Shown: in pieces, positions 26,700 through 34,534 of the stretch
Position numbering within the stretch: the stretch's first letter is position 1
How the letters are laid out: every line of letters starts with the position of its first letter
Assembly (NCBI GenBank): GCA_964445985.1
Contig: CAYUMU010000026.1
Coordinates: forward strand, 6,099-70,098
DNA length: 64,000 bases
Direction of reading: 5' to 3'
Origin: CAYUMU01 sp964445985
GTDB lineage: Bacteria > Planctomycetota > Planctomycetia > Pirellulales > S012-138
Position numbers and translations under genes: made by a program
Notes under the pieces: model-generated
What the model was told of the DNA's origin: nothing
Databases searched by the model: none
Seen by the model: the letters and a program-made list of their open reading frames with translations, nothing else

Positions 26700-27938
26700 C
26701 TAAGGTTGTTTCTCAAAGCGGTAATACCAGGGATGCATGGTGCGGATTGTCACCTGGTCAATTGTTTTCACCTTAACTTCTTCCAACATCGTGGCCTGAT
26801 CATAGTCGATCGCGATGATGGTCTTGAGATGCGGGAACCTTGATGGTCCTAGTGTACGTTCATCGAGAGCACGCGAGGAAAGCACAAGTGTTTCGAGATG
26901 GCGTCCGAGACCGGCCGCGGCAATTCCGCGCAAGGTAAATGGGGTGCTGACAACTTCCAGCCGGCGCAGCCCGCAGTCAGGATCGATTTGCGGGACGCAT
27001 TCCTCAGTCAATTCGCTGGCTTCTACCGATGAATTGGACATTGAGAGGAGAGGCTGGGCCACCGACAGGCTTAGCGATTTTACGCGGCAGCCGGGGAGAA
27101 TATGGAACTCGCGGAGATCGGCGCGCACCAGGAGGTACTCGAGCTTCAGCGGCGGTTTTAGCGTGAGTGAGCGAATCGCCGTTCGGTCCAAGTACAGGTG
27201 GGTCAGGTTGGGGAAACGGTACAATTCGTCGGCGATATGCCCGTCAAGGGCGGTGGACCCTAGTTCGAGCACCCGCAATTCATCGAGAGTGCCCAGTTGG
27301 CGAATGCCGGCTGTGGTTACCGCGTTGCCGCCCAGCGATAGGTAGCGGAGGTGCTTTAACTGGGCAAAATGGCGGAGATCGTCGTCCTGTAGTCCAACGT
27401 CGTTAAGCCCTAGATACTCCAGCGTCTGTAATTTTCCCACGGCCGCAGCCAACTTGTCCGAGGGTATCCTTGCCTGGCTCAAGCAGAGACGCTTGAGCTG
27501 GGGTAGTTTCGCCAAGATGCCGAGGTCATCTCCCTGGGGAACGAGGTGTGGTAAGGCCGGCCGAATGAGCGAAATCAACAACTCTTGCTCATCAAGCAGG
27601 TTCGACTCAATAGGCTTGCAATCCTGGAGCCGCCGAAAGTTGCCGCACCGTATTTCTACGACTTCTTCGCCCGGCCGGGGAAGGCTGCCCAACTTGAGCG
27701 AACGTTCTGCGTGCGTCGTCTGGTCTTGCACTTCAACCATGTCTCCGAAGCCTTCGAATGTGGACGCCGCAATAAGGTTGACTTGATGCTGACGCAGGCG
27801 GGATGCGCGCAGCTCGTGCTCCCTGTGGCGAGCGGCGTAAATTCCTACGCCCAGCGCAACGGCGAACATGAGCGCAATTAACAGCCGCAGCGAAAACTGC
27901 GGGTAGAAACACCATTTGCGTTTTCGGACGGATTTCAT
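26700..27938 (-). CDS. Membrane-anchored leucine-rich-repeat protein, copy 2
   Basis: A 412-residue paralogue of 25231-26481 with the same N-terminus (MKSVRKRKWCFYPQFSLRLLIALMFA) and the same LRR order (LAKLPQLKRLCLSQARI, LQTLEYLGLNDVGLQDDDL, LKHLRYLSLGGNAVTTAGI, LDELRVLELGSTAL, FPNLTHLYLDRTAIRSL). The C-terminal ~120 residues differ more. Upstream, GCGGTCGAAATTTCGAACAAGAGA is shared with copy 1, so the duplication included the 5' region. The ligand is unknown. Confidence 0.85.
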   Translation of the reverse strand: MKSVRKRKWCFYPQFSLRLLIALMFAVALGVGIYAARHREHELRASRLRQHQVNLIAASTFEGFGDMVEVQDQTTHAERSLKLGSLPRPGEEVVEIRCGNFRRLQDCKPIESNLLDEQELLISLIRPALPHLVPQGDDLGILAKLPQLKRLCLSQARIPSDKLAAAVGKLQTLEYLGLNDVGLQDDDLRHFAQLKHLRYLSLGGNAVTTAGIRQLGTLDELRVLELGSTALDGHIADELYRFPNLTHLYLDRTAIRSLTLKPPLKLEYLLVRADLREFHILPGCRVKSLSLSVAQPLLSMSNSSVEASELTEECVPQIDPDCGLRRLEVVSTPFTLRGIAAAGLGRHLETLVLSSRALDERTLGPSRFPHLKTIIAIDYDQATMLEEVKVKTIDQVTIRTMHPWYYRFEKQP

Positions 27939-28392
27939 GGGAAAAATGCCCCCCCGCGAGCGCGGTCGAAATTTCGAACAAGAGAGATGTCCCACCGATC
28001 AATATGACCGAGTTTTGATTCGAGGGCAACGAATTGCGTACGTCTGCCCGTGGCATGGCCGTCCTCGGACATGCCACGGGCGTGGCGGCGGTTTTGCCGG
28101 CGGGGTGGCACGGTCTAGCACCAGGATTCCGCCCATTTTCGTGTGCCATTGGCCTCTGCCAGTGCTCGCGGGCCGAGGGCGGCGGAGCGTGTGCTGCGTT
28201 TCGTTTGAGGCGGGGCCAATCAGAATTTGTCCCGCTGGAAGTCCAAGCACTTCAACGGGTAAACCTCTGCCGCCCCAGCGAAATCCTTGACTCCCACGGG
28301 GGGCTGCATACACTGCTTGCGAAGGGGCGCCTTTCCTGGGGGCGCTTCCATCCTGGTTGAGAGCAATCCCACAACCGCGCGCGACGCGCGAT
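27939..28392. other. Intergenic with an 11-bp perfect inverted repeat
   Basis: CCCGTGGCATG (28047-28057) and its complement (28070-28080) form a hairpin with a 12-nt loop. Its core (TGGCCGTCCTCGG) is related to 11902-11919 on the other strand. No gene is supported before the integrase remnant. Confidence 0.5.
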
Positions 28393-28581
28393 ATCACGAA
28401 ACGCATGGCCGCTCACCGGTTCGCGACGCGCCTGATCGAAGCCAGATACGACATCCGCGCCGCTCAAGAACGCCTCAGCCACAGTGATGTTAGAACGACG
28501 ATCATTGATACGCGTGTTTGGAATCAAGGCGACCACGCCGCCCACAGCCCGGCGGATTTCAACGGTTTTCATTCCGAATAA
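28393..28581 (+). pseudogene. Remnant of an integron integrase (IntI) C-terminus
   Basis: The frame reads ITKRMAAHRFATRLIEARYD then IRAAQERLSHSDVRTTIIDT and RVWNQGDHAAHSPADF, then stop. It follows the C-terminal box of IntI-type tyrosine recombinases (RHSFATxLLExGYDIRTVQELLGHSDVxTTxIYTHV). Key residues are lost: the box-II Arg is replaced by Ala (MAAH for LRH), and the nucleophile Tyr of IYTH is Asp (IIDT). There is no start and the N-terminal ~270 residues are missing, so it cannot recombine DNA. It reads toward the cassettes, in the same direction as them. Confidence 0.75.
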
Positions 28582-28627
28582 CGCGCGCAGGTTATTAAGA
28601 ACTTTTCCGAATAAACAGTAGTTAGGC
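28582..28627 (+). other. Putative attI-like junction ending in a GTTAGGC core site
   Basis: The first GTTAGGC core site (28621-28627) follows the integrase remnant by 39 bp and directly precedes the first cassette gene. No R''-type partner (GCCTAAC) lies upstream, which fits an attI or a truncated attC. Confidence 0.5.
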
Positions 28628-28642
28628 GGCGTGAGGAGAGGC

Positions 28643-29404
28643 ATGCGGTGCGAGACCGTCTTTGGCGATACCGATTTCTACCGTGCCTTCCCTGATCCGA
28701 AGGATGTCTTTGCTAACCACGTCGACAAACACGCGGATGTGTTGCTTCCGGTTGGCTCTCTGTCTTTGAATCATTTGTCTCCCAGTTGGCATGGTCTAAT
28801 CCATTTTATTCTGCCAGTTGAGCCAGCCGGTGGGTGCGGGTTCGCGGGAGAAAGTGCGAACGAGTTTTGCAACTACTTGTGCAGACCTAACTGGATTGGC
28901 TATCGATTGACCGACGAAAAGTGCGAATTGGCCTGCGATCTCCGGTTCTTCCGCAAGTTCCTTTATGCCGACAAACCACCACGGACGGCTGAGGAGCAAG
29001 AGGAGGCCGAGGAATTGGAACGGCACTATCTTCAAACACACGACGAATTCGACCGGCGATCCACCTTCTACTGTCAGCAAGGCTGGCTATGCCAGTGGCC
29101 AGATGAGTGGTCAGGAGAGAAGACGGACGTACCTTCAACGCGAAGAGCGTTGATCCGCGACGTCGGCGGAGTCAGTTGGCATGGCAATTGGTCAAACATT
29201 GGTGATTTCCCGTTGTCCCGCTACCCAGAGAAGCGGAACGATCACAATACCTTTAAGGTCTACCCGAGAGCCGAAAGTGGTCGTGATTTCCACTTCGTCG
29301 GAAGCGTAGACATGTGGGACTACCTGGGACACACGAACGGTCGATTGCTCCTCTTTTACGATCCCGAAGCATGTACAGCGCTTTCGACTATTGATTGGTC
29401 CTAA
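28643..29404 (+). CDS. Cassette 1: hypothetical protein
   Basis: A 253-residue protein (MRCETVFGDTDFYRAFPDPK...) with GAGGAG 5 nt before ATG 28643; the upstream in-frame GTG at 28631 is disfavoured. It contains LSPSWHGLIHFILPVEPAGGCG, a Glu-rich charged stretch (RTAEEQEEAEELERHYLQT) and ends LLLFYDPEACTALSTIDWS. Trp-rich and without membrane spans or signal peptide. I do not recognise the family. Its start lies 15 bp after a core site, as expected for an integron cassette. Confidence 0.65.
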   Translation: MRCETVFGDTDFYRAFPDPKDVFANHVDKHADVLLPVGSLSLNHLSPSWHGLIHFILPVEPAGGCGFAGESANEFCNYLCRPNWIGYRLTDEKCELACDLRFFRKFLYADKPPRTAEEQEEAEELERHYLQTHDEFDRRSTFYCQQGWLCQWPDEWSGEKTDVPSTRRALIRDVGGVSWHGNWSNIGDFPLSRYPEKRNDHNTFKVYPRAESGRDFHFVGSVDMWDYLGHTNGRLLLFYDPEACTALSTIDWS

Positions 29405-30291
29405 ACCGACTCGATGAGGCCGCCGAACCGTTATATGGCCTCTGATGTCAAGTGCGCGCACCTTGAGTAGGCCGTGATTTTTTGGGGATGATTTTGCCTC
29501 TTCCCTGCACGGTGTTCTTCAATCGAGGGATGCGCTCTTTCGGGCTGGTGTTCTGGCTAGGATCGTTTCGGGGGTTGGCCTTGAGCAGGGTCTTGCTGCG
29601 AGAGCAAGCCGCGACTGCGCCAAACAGCTATAGAGGGTCGGCGCCGCGCCGCTTTCGCAGTGCAGCGTGTGCCGCGCGAGCACTTTCGTCGGTCGTGTTG
29701 CGCGGCACGCCCTAGAAAATCGTCCGTTCCCTGGCAACCGTCCGTTCAAAACGTCGGGTTCACGGCAAGGGGCCGGTCCCAGTTAGATGGTGGCTCGGGT
29801 CAGGGGCAGTCACGTCAGATCCCGTTAGCTTGCGCTCCTCGTGAATGGTTGAAGGATGGAATGATTATGTCATCTTCGCTTATTCCTCAGGATCTTTGAT
29901 AAGCCATACTTGGATTGCCTGGCGAAACGGAGTCGAGCTCTGCTGGCGAGCACCTCGACGAGGGATAGCCAGGCCAGGGCGGAAGCAAGCATTCCGCAAG
30001 CCCTGATCGGATTCGTTCCGGTCAGGGTTGTTTCTTTGACAAGGCTTCCATGGCTGCCTGCTTTTGTCCTGCCATGCCTTCCCCAAACGCACGGTGGAAT
30101 GGTTGCTGCAGGTGAAACGTCGGCGACGGGCGTCCGAATCCAAGCGCAACGAGCTCGGGGCATGTGGCGAAGGGGAGATAGCGCGCTCTCGTGCGGCAGG
30201 CACGCGCGCATGACCCGCGTCTGGTTGCACTCCCCGCTTATCGCTCGCCCGTGGCGGCTCAGTTAGGCGTCGCGGCTCGCCCGCGCCGATT
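29405..30291. other. Cassette-array stretch without a supported gene
   Basis: A possible eroded attC right half (GAACCGTTATATGG, core at 29430-29436) follows cassette 1. A near-perfect hairpin CCCTGATCGG/CCGGTCAGGG lies at 30001-30027. A clear GTTAGGC core is at 30262-30268, 23 bp before the stop of the IS110-family transposase. Several short open frames exist on both strands but none has convincing codon use or a ribosome site. Confidence 0.5.
30262..30268 (+). other. Cassette core site GTTAGGC beside the IS110 element
   Basis: GTTAGGC is preceded by GGCGGCTCA, the right-hand side of an attC. No matching left half is present within 150 bp, so this attC was probably broken by the insertion or a deletion. 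Confidence 0.55.
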
Positions 30292-31341
30292 TCAACCTCC
30301 AAACATCTTCTTCACGTCGAACGCTTCCTTCCGTCGCAGCATGTAGTACACGGAACGTCCCAGCCTAGCGGCCAGGATCGAAAGCGCCTTGGCCTTGCCG
30401 TGTTTTTGCTCCTTGCGGGCCACGAAGCGGGCGGCCTGCGGTATCTCTCGGATCATAAGACAGGCGGCCTCCGAAAAAGCCCACTTGAGGTGGGCGTTGC
30501 CCATCTTGCGTCCCTTGCCGGGCGATTTCTTGCCGGCCGATTCATGGCTGCAGCGCACCAGCCGGGCGTAGGAAACGAAGTTGCCCACGCCGGCGAAGCG
30601 GGCGATGTCGTGAATCTCGTATAGCATGATCAGCGCCAGCACCTTGCCCACTCCGGGAATCGTTTGCAGTCGGGCGAAGGTCTGCGGGTCGTTTACCTTG
30701 GCGTGCCGCACCAGATACAGTTCGATTTCACGGATCTCGTCGTCGAGGTGCCCGATCACGTTCAGGTCGGCCTCGATACTGCGGCGCACGCTGGGGTTCT
30801 CGAATTGTTCGGCCACGCCTACGCGGTTGGCCGCAAACGAGAGCTTCTTGCCGAGCGGGGGCAGGTTGTACTGGCTGATGGTGTTCTGCACGTGGGCCAG
30901 GGCCTCGGCACGCGTGCGGACCAGCCGGGTGCGGCGGCGCAGCAAATCCCGCGTAGCCCGCAAAGCCGGCGGATAGACGTAAGCCTGCGGCAGCATGCCG
31001 CCGCGCAAGAGTAGTGCTATCTTTTGAGAGTCGATCTTGTCGGTCTTGGTCTTGCCGCCGTGGATGGCCTTCATGTACAGGGCGTGGCCCAGGATGAAGG
31101 GAATCTGGTGCTGGGCGCAGAGATCGGCCAGCCAGTACCAGGCGAACATACATTCGGCCGCGACGGCAATGCCTTCGGCTTGGAAGGGCGTAAGAACCTG
31201 CAGGAAACAATCGCCGCGGGCCGGCAGATTGCGATGCACGAGCACCGTGCCTGCCTGGTCGACAATGCAGACGTGCATTGTCTTGGCGTGCAGATCGACG
31301 CCGCAATAGAATGGGTGCTGCGCTTGATAGAACCTCATCAT
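30292..31341 (-). CDS. IS110-family transposase
   Basis: A 349-residue DEDD transposase. The N-terminal RuvC-like domain has YCGVDLHAKTMHVCIVD (first Asp), VAAECMFAWYWLADL (Glu) and KTKTDKIDSQKIALLLRGG (last Asp pair). The C-terminal Transposase_20 domain has LQTIPGVGKVLALIMLYEI and YARLVRCSHESAGKK with the conserved Ser nucleophile. IS110 elements integrate without DDE chemistry, guided by an element-encoded bridge RNA. An AGGAGG ribosome site precedes the ATG. It is intact. It points against the cassette genes. Confidence 0.92.
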   Translation of the reverse strand: MMRFYQAQHPFYCGVDLHAKTMHVCIVDQAGTVLVHRNLPARGDCFLQVLTPFQAEGIAVAAECMFAWYWLADLCAQHQIPFILGHALYMKAIHGGKTKTDKIDSQKIALLLRGGMLPQAYVYPPALRATRDLLRRRTRLVRTRAEALAHVQNTISQYNLPPLGKKLSFAANRVGVAEQFENPSVRRSIEADLNVIGHLDDEIREIELYLVRHAKVNDPQTFARLQTIPGVGKVLALIMLYEIHDIARFAGVGNFVSYARLVRCSHESAGKKSPGKGRKMGNAHLKWAFSEAACLMIREIPQAARFVARKEQKHGKAKALSILAARLGRSVYYMLRRKEAFDVKKMFGG

Positions 31342-31598
31342 GGACCTCCTGAGTGAAGGATGTGGCCGAGCCCGATGATCGAAGCCTGCCCAACAGGCTT
31401 CTGGGGCCCCGAGCCCACAAAAACTCTAGGACAGCCACTCCCGAACTTGGGAGGCCATGATGAGTATCCACTCGTTGGAGCGGACGCTTGAGGGATAAAG
31501 TGCCAAGCTCAAACCGCGGCGTGCGCGCCGCTCAACTCAACCGTTCGCCGTTTAATTAGCGGTCGTTCGACTGGCTGTTCTATATCACCGTCTTCACA
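31342..31598 (-). ncRNA. Candidate bridge-RNA region of the IS110 element
   Basis: This is the ~250-bp non-coding stretch upstream of the transposase, where IS110-group elements encode their bridge RNA. A perfect 8-bp stem with 5-nt loop lies at 31381-31401 (GAAGCCTG/CAGGCTTC), and GGGGCCCC follows at 31403-31410. The element boundary is not resolved; IS110 elements lack clear terminal repeats. The assignment rests on position and hairpins only. Confidence 0.4.
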
Positions 31599-32012
31599 AT
31601 GACCACTCAATTCACCCAGCTCAATCGAGGCTGGAACGCGGAACCGAATGCGCCATTTATTGAAGTCAAGATCGAAGGTACGACGCTAACGCTTTCATTT
31701 CTCGCAAACCCCTGGGAATTCCCGGAATTTGTAGAAGGTCAGATCATCAAACTGCTGTTTAGCGATGTGTGGCGATACGCGATCGGTGACGTAAACGACG
31801 AGGCGTGGTATCGTGGTCAATGTCGCTTCAGCAAGCAGGCTCCTCGATGGGGCGAATTCTACGAAGTATCGGGTGATTTGCGGCTCGATCAATTCAATGA
31901 ACAATGGCACATTGTTGCAGAGCCACCGCCGCACGGATTACGACATTTCCTGTTCTACTTTCGGGACGAGAACTTTGAATGCGATGCCGTATCATGGAAA
32001 CGGATTCAATGA
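31599..32012 (+). CDS. Cassette 2: hypothetical protein
   Basis: A 137-residue protein (MTTQFTQLNRGWNAEPNAPF...). A beta-rich pattern with many aromatics: LTLSFLANPWEFPEFVEG, FYEVSGDLRLDQFNEQWHIV and HFLFYFRDENFECDAV. This looks like a small soluble sandwich fold, reminiscent of immunity-type or unknown cassette proteins; family not recognised. The stop is 2 bp before an attC (32015-32100). No SD is visible, as often for cassette genes. Confidence 0.65.
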   Translation: MTTQFTQLNRGWNAEPNAPFIEVKIEGTTLTLSFLANPWEFPEFVEGQIIKLLFSDVWRYAIGDVNDEAWYRGQCRFSKQAPRWGEFYEVSGDLRLDQFNEQWHIVAEPPPHGLRHFLFYFRDENFECDAVSWKRIQ

Positions 32013-32014
32013 TC

Positions 32015-32100
32015 GGCGAACAAGTCGTTGCACCCGACCGCCGCAACGCCTGGCGTGATGGAGAGTCAATCGGGCGGCGGGTGAACTCGGTTCGTTCGCT
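32015..32100 (+). other. attC site
   Basis: R''-like GGCGAAC (32015-32021) and R'-like GTTCGCT (32094-32100) pair with one mismatch. The inner GTTGCACCCGACCGCC and GGCGGCGGGTGAAC arms can also pair. Length 86 bp. The right part GGGTGAACTCGGTTCGTT is nearly the same as that of the attC ending at 37112. Confidence 0.75.
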
Positions 32101-32134
32101 GCCAGAGACCCACGCAACACGAAAGGACCACGCC

Positions 32135-33450
32135 ATGTTCTCTCGCACTTCGACCCGCTGGCTCGTTCCGCTCGCTGTCGTCGCCGCCTGTGCGCTCGGC
32201 ATCGCCTTCGCCAACCACCAATCGTCGTCGCTCTCTGACACGCGCGGCGTGGCCGACGGCGGGACGGGGATTCCGTTCCTCACATCCACGAAGCGAAGCG
32301 CCCCGCGCCCAGCCACGGCGTATCCCAAGACTGATCCATCGCAACCGGGCGCGACCACGTGGATCAAGTATCCCGCCGATGATGTCCTCCCGCATGGGCT
32401 CGGCATCGGCGTATGCGACGGTGTGATCGTCGGCGTGGTGAGCGAAGATCCCAAGCATCCCGATTACGAGTTGATGTGTACTCGGTACGTCGTCGGCGAC
32501 CTCGACGCCACCGACATCACCATGCCCCTATGGCGGTCGCTCGACTTCGAGATGCCCAACTCGGACGGCAGCATATCGGAACTCAGCGTACTGCGTCCGC
32601 TGTGGTGGATCGAAGAAACCGGCGCGAAGGTCGGCGAAACCATCGACTTAGCCATGCACGAGATCGGCATCTCCGGAATGGCCAAGGTGCTGAAGATCGG
32701 TCCATGTGAAGTGGACTCGCGCGAGAACCCGAAGAACTCGCAGATCGTCACCGGCAAGATCAAACACCACAACGCCGAAGTCTGGGACCTGGTCTTCAAC
32801 AACGACACCGCTAAGCCGCTCGGCGTCACGGCCAACCACCCCATCTACTCGTTCGACCGCGACGACTGGGTTCCCGCCGGCGAACTGAAGATCAACGAAC
32901 AGGTCCGCACGCTCGACGGCACGGCCACGCTCACCAGCAAATCAAAACGCCCCGGGCGCGAGACGGTCTACAACCTGGAAGTCCACCGCAGCCACGCCTA
33001 TCACGTCTCGCAGTTCGGCATTCTGGCCCACAACAGCAACATTTTGAACTGCACGATCGATCCAAGAAAGCTGCAGCACGAGTTCAAACACGCAGCCGAC
33101 TTCGGCATTACGTAACTGATGAAAAACAACTTCGGCGTTTCAGCCGTGCTCGCATGGCCCCGCCAGTGAAGGAATTGTAGAAAACCGGAAGTTATTTTTC
33201 GTGCGTTCCTACAGGCAATTGGAATAAGCAAACCGGAAAGGCATTTCACGACGCAATACAGGCTCATGTTGGCCGTACCGATGTTCAGAAGATTGCAGGC
33301 ACGTACCGCAGCACAATCAAGGTCACTCATCACTTTGATCCAGCGACCGGCCTGAATGCAATGGTTGACGAAGCCGGCAACTTCGTCGGCGGATGGAGGC
33401 TCGGCAAAGAGCAAATCGAGAATCTGTTGCGAATCGGAAACGTGCAATGA
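32135..33450 (+). pseudogene. Cassette 3a: HINT plus colicin-D-like toxin, split by a MITE-like insert
   Basis: The 5' part (32135-33112) has a signal peptide or membrane anchor (LVPLAVVAACALGIAFA), a middle region, and a HINT domain with VWDLVFNNDTAKPLGVTANHP and the C-terminal VYNLEVHRSHAYHVSQFGIL ending AHNS. KLQHEFKHAADFGIT then meets a stop. After a 98-bp insert the frame resumes at 33213 with GNWNKQTGKAFHDAIQAHVG and ends GFVGGWRLGKEQIENLL-like sequence (NFVGGWRLGKEQIENLLRIG). Together this is a colicin-D-type tRNA-nuclease domain. Without 33112-33212 minus one TAC the frame is continuous (404 residues). HINT is expected to release the toxin autoproteolytically. Confidence 0.8.
33112..33209. 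mobile_element. 98-bp MITE-like insertion with TAC target duplication
   Basis: TAC occurs at 33109-33111 and 33210-33212, flanking 98 bp. The ends form imperfect ~24-bp inverted repeats: GAAAAACAACTTCGG (33121-33135) against CCGGAAGTTATTTTTC (33185-33200), with the outer nine bases also partly matching. It has no coding content. It introduces a stop and a frameshift in the toxin gene; removing it plus one TAC gives ATT ACA GGC AAT TGG (ITGNW). Confidence 0.8.
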
Positions 33451-33884
33451 GCTACGAATCCAACATCAATATCTACCAAGAGCTTTTACGGGATTTTCTC
33501 GCAGAAACGATTTCCACTTCGGATTTTGCGCTACAGTTCATGGAGCTTTGGAAACACGATCGCGATGAGGAAGACCGTGTTAGGCACTCATGGGATCGAC
33601 CCTACGACCAAGAGCTCATTCAGCAACGTACAAGCCGCGCTCTAACAGCCGACGAGTTTTCTGAGCAATGGTATCGACTGTGGGGCATATCTGAACAAGG
33701 AAGGGTCTTACGCGGCGTTCTTAATCGCGAGTTCACAGCGTGCGACGTCTTCAACGAGGACGACGAACGCGCAGTGTACGAGTTGGGCGAGATGGAACTT
33801 CGCAGGGAAGTACGAACCTTACTTGCTGAACTCAACGCAGCGAACAAGGCGCTGAACCCGACCGGGAACAAGCCGGCGAATTGA
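33447..33884 (+). CDS. Cassette 3b: colicin-D-type immunity protein
   Basis: A 145-residue protein starting MSYESNINIYQELLRDFLAE. YQELLRDFLAETISTSDFALQFMELWKHD followed by a second similar unit (ALTADEFSEQWYRLWG) fits the colicin immunity (Colicin_immun) family, whose members bind and block the nuclease domain. The ATG overlaps the toxin stop (ATGA, 33447-33450), so the two are translationally coupled. The last residues, ALNPTGNKPAN, are encoded by the left arm of the attC. The frame is intact although the toxin is interrupted. Confidence 0.75.
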   Translation: MSYESNINIYQELLRDFLAETISTSDFALQFMELWKHDRDEEDRVRHSWDRPYDQELIQQRTSRALTADEFSEQWYRLWGISEQGRVLRGVLNREFTACDVFNEDDERAVYELGEMELRREVRTLLAELNAANKALNPTGNKPAN

Positions 33885-33950
33885 GTCTTTGATGAAATCC
33901 ACAACTTTCGCGCCGGCTTGTTCCCGGCGGGTTAGCTTGGGTCGTTAGGC
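33839..33950 (+). other. attC site overlapping the immunity gene
   Basis: Core GTTAGGC is at 33944-33950; the left R''-like AGCGAAC is at about 33839-33845. The central stem is a perfect 17-bp match, CCGGGAACAAGCCGGCG (33862-33878) with its complement at 33911-33927. The left third is coding sequence of the immunity protein. Confidence 0.85.
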
Positions 33951-33965
33951 GGCTACGCGCACAGC

Positions 33966-34346
33966 ATGAAATCGAACACGACAAAGCCGTTTGAGATTGC
34001 CATGATGATTTTGCTCGGCGTGCCAGTGCTGGGCATCCTCTTGGGTGGAGTTTATTCGTTGCCAGCGATGCGTGTCACAAAGGAGCGCGACCCGTGGTTT
34101 ACGCTTCTTCTAGCAGGCGGGCTTGGGATTACCATTTTCGGCATCGGTTTGCCGACACACACGCCGCTGTTGTATTCAGCGGCATTGTGGCTTTTGAGCA
34201 TTGTATTGCTTCTGCTCCGGCACGCGGCATACGGCGGCAAGCTAGGCCACAACATTGAGCGGTTTGGATTGGTTCACGCAGTGACGTTGCTATTCACCTG
34301 TTTCACCGCCATGTTTTTACATCATGCGACACGACTGCACGCCTAA
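33966..34346 (+). CDS. Cassette 4: four-span membrane protein
   Basis: A 126-residue protein with four hydrophobic segments: IAMMILLGVPVLGILLGGV, FTLLLAGGLGITIFGIG, LLYSAALWLLSIVLLLL and LVHAVTLLFTCFTAMFL. It starts 15 bp after the core site at 33950, and its stop overlaps the GCCTAAC of the following attC. No family recognised. Small membrane proteins are common integron cassette cargo. Confidence 0.75.
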   Translation: MKSNTTKPFEIAMMILLGVPVLGILLGGVYSLPAMRVTKERDPWFTLLLAGGLGITIFGIGLPTHTPLLYSAALWLLSIVLLLLRHAAYGGKLGHNIERFGLVHAVTLLFTCFTAMFLHHATRLHA

Positions 34347-34395
34347 CCGCAGCCGACCGGGACCGCACGTAGCGGTTCCGAAGTTCCAGCTCACT
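34341..34395 (+). other. Truncated attC left half
   Basis: GCCTAAC at 34341-34347 followed by CGCAGCCGACCGGGACCGC is a classical inverse-core left arm. Its right half with GTTAGGC is missing. From 34396 the sequence switches to a 139-bp block that is duplicated at 36413-36551. Confidence 0.65.
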
Positions 34396-34534
34396 CGGCG
34401 GCCGCAATCCGCTGCACGAATCATCGACCCCGGAACAGAGGCCGAACAATGCGATGCACCGGAGCGGCCGGCGGCGCGCACTGCCAATGGAGAGTCGATT
34501 CCGGCCGCCCGGTGATCTTGTTCGTTCGGCCGCA
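34396..34534 (+). repeat. 139-bp duplicated attC block, copy 1
   Basis: As read, 138 of 139 bases match 36413-36551. The block contains the last ~16 codons of the antitoxin-like gene found intact at 36320 and a complete 90-bp attC (34441-34530) with R'' GCCGAAC and R' GTTCGGC in perfect complement. Confidence 0.85.

Noticed and set aside
28252..28644. Possible further integrase fragments upstream of 28393
   Set aside because: None of the frames between 27939 and 28392 shows box I or other recombinase motifs.
29482..29715. Open frame between cassette 1 and the IS110 element
   Set aside because: No ribosome site, unusual composition, overlapping open frames on both strands; no family features. 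Left as unassigned array sequence.
29843..30007. Possible 53-codon frame after a GTTAGCT core-like site
   Set aside because: Overlaps a shorter alternative start and a hairpin; the core-like site has no partner arm. Too weak to call a cassette gene.
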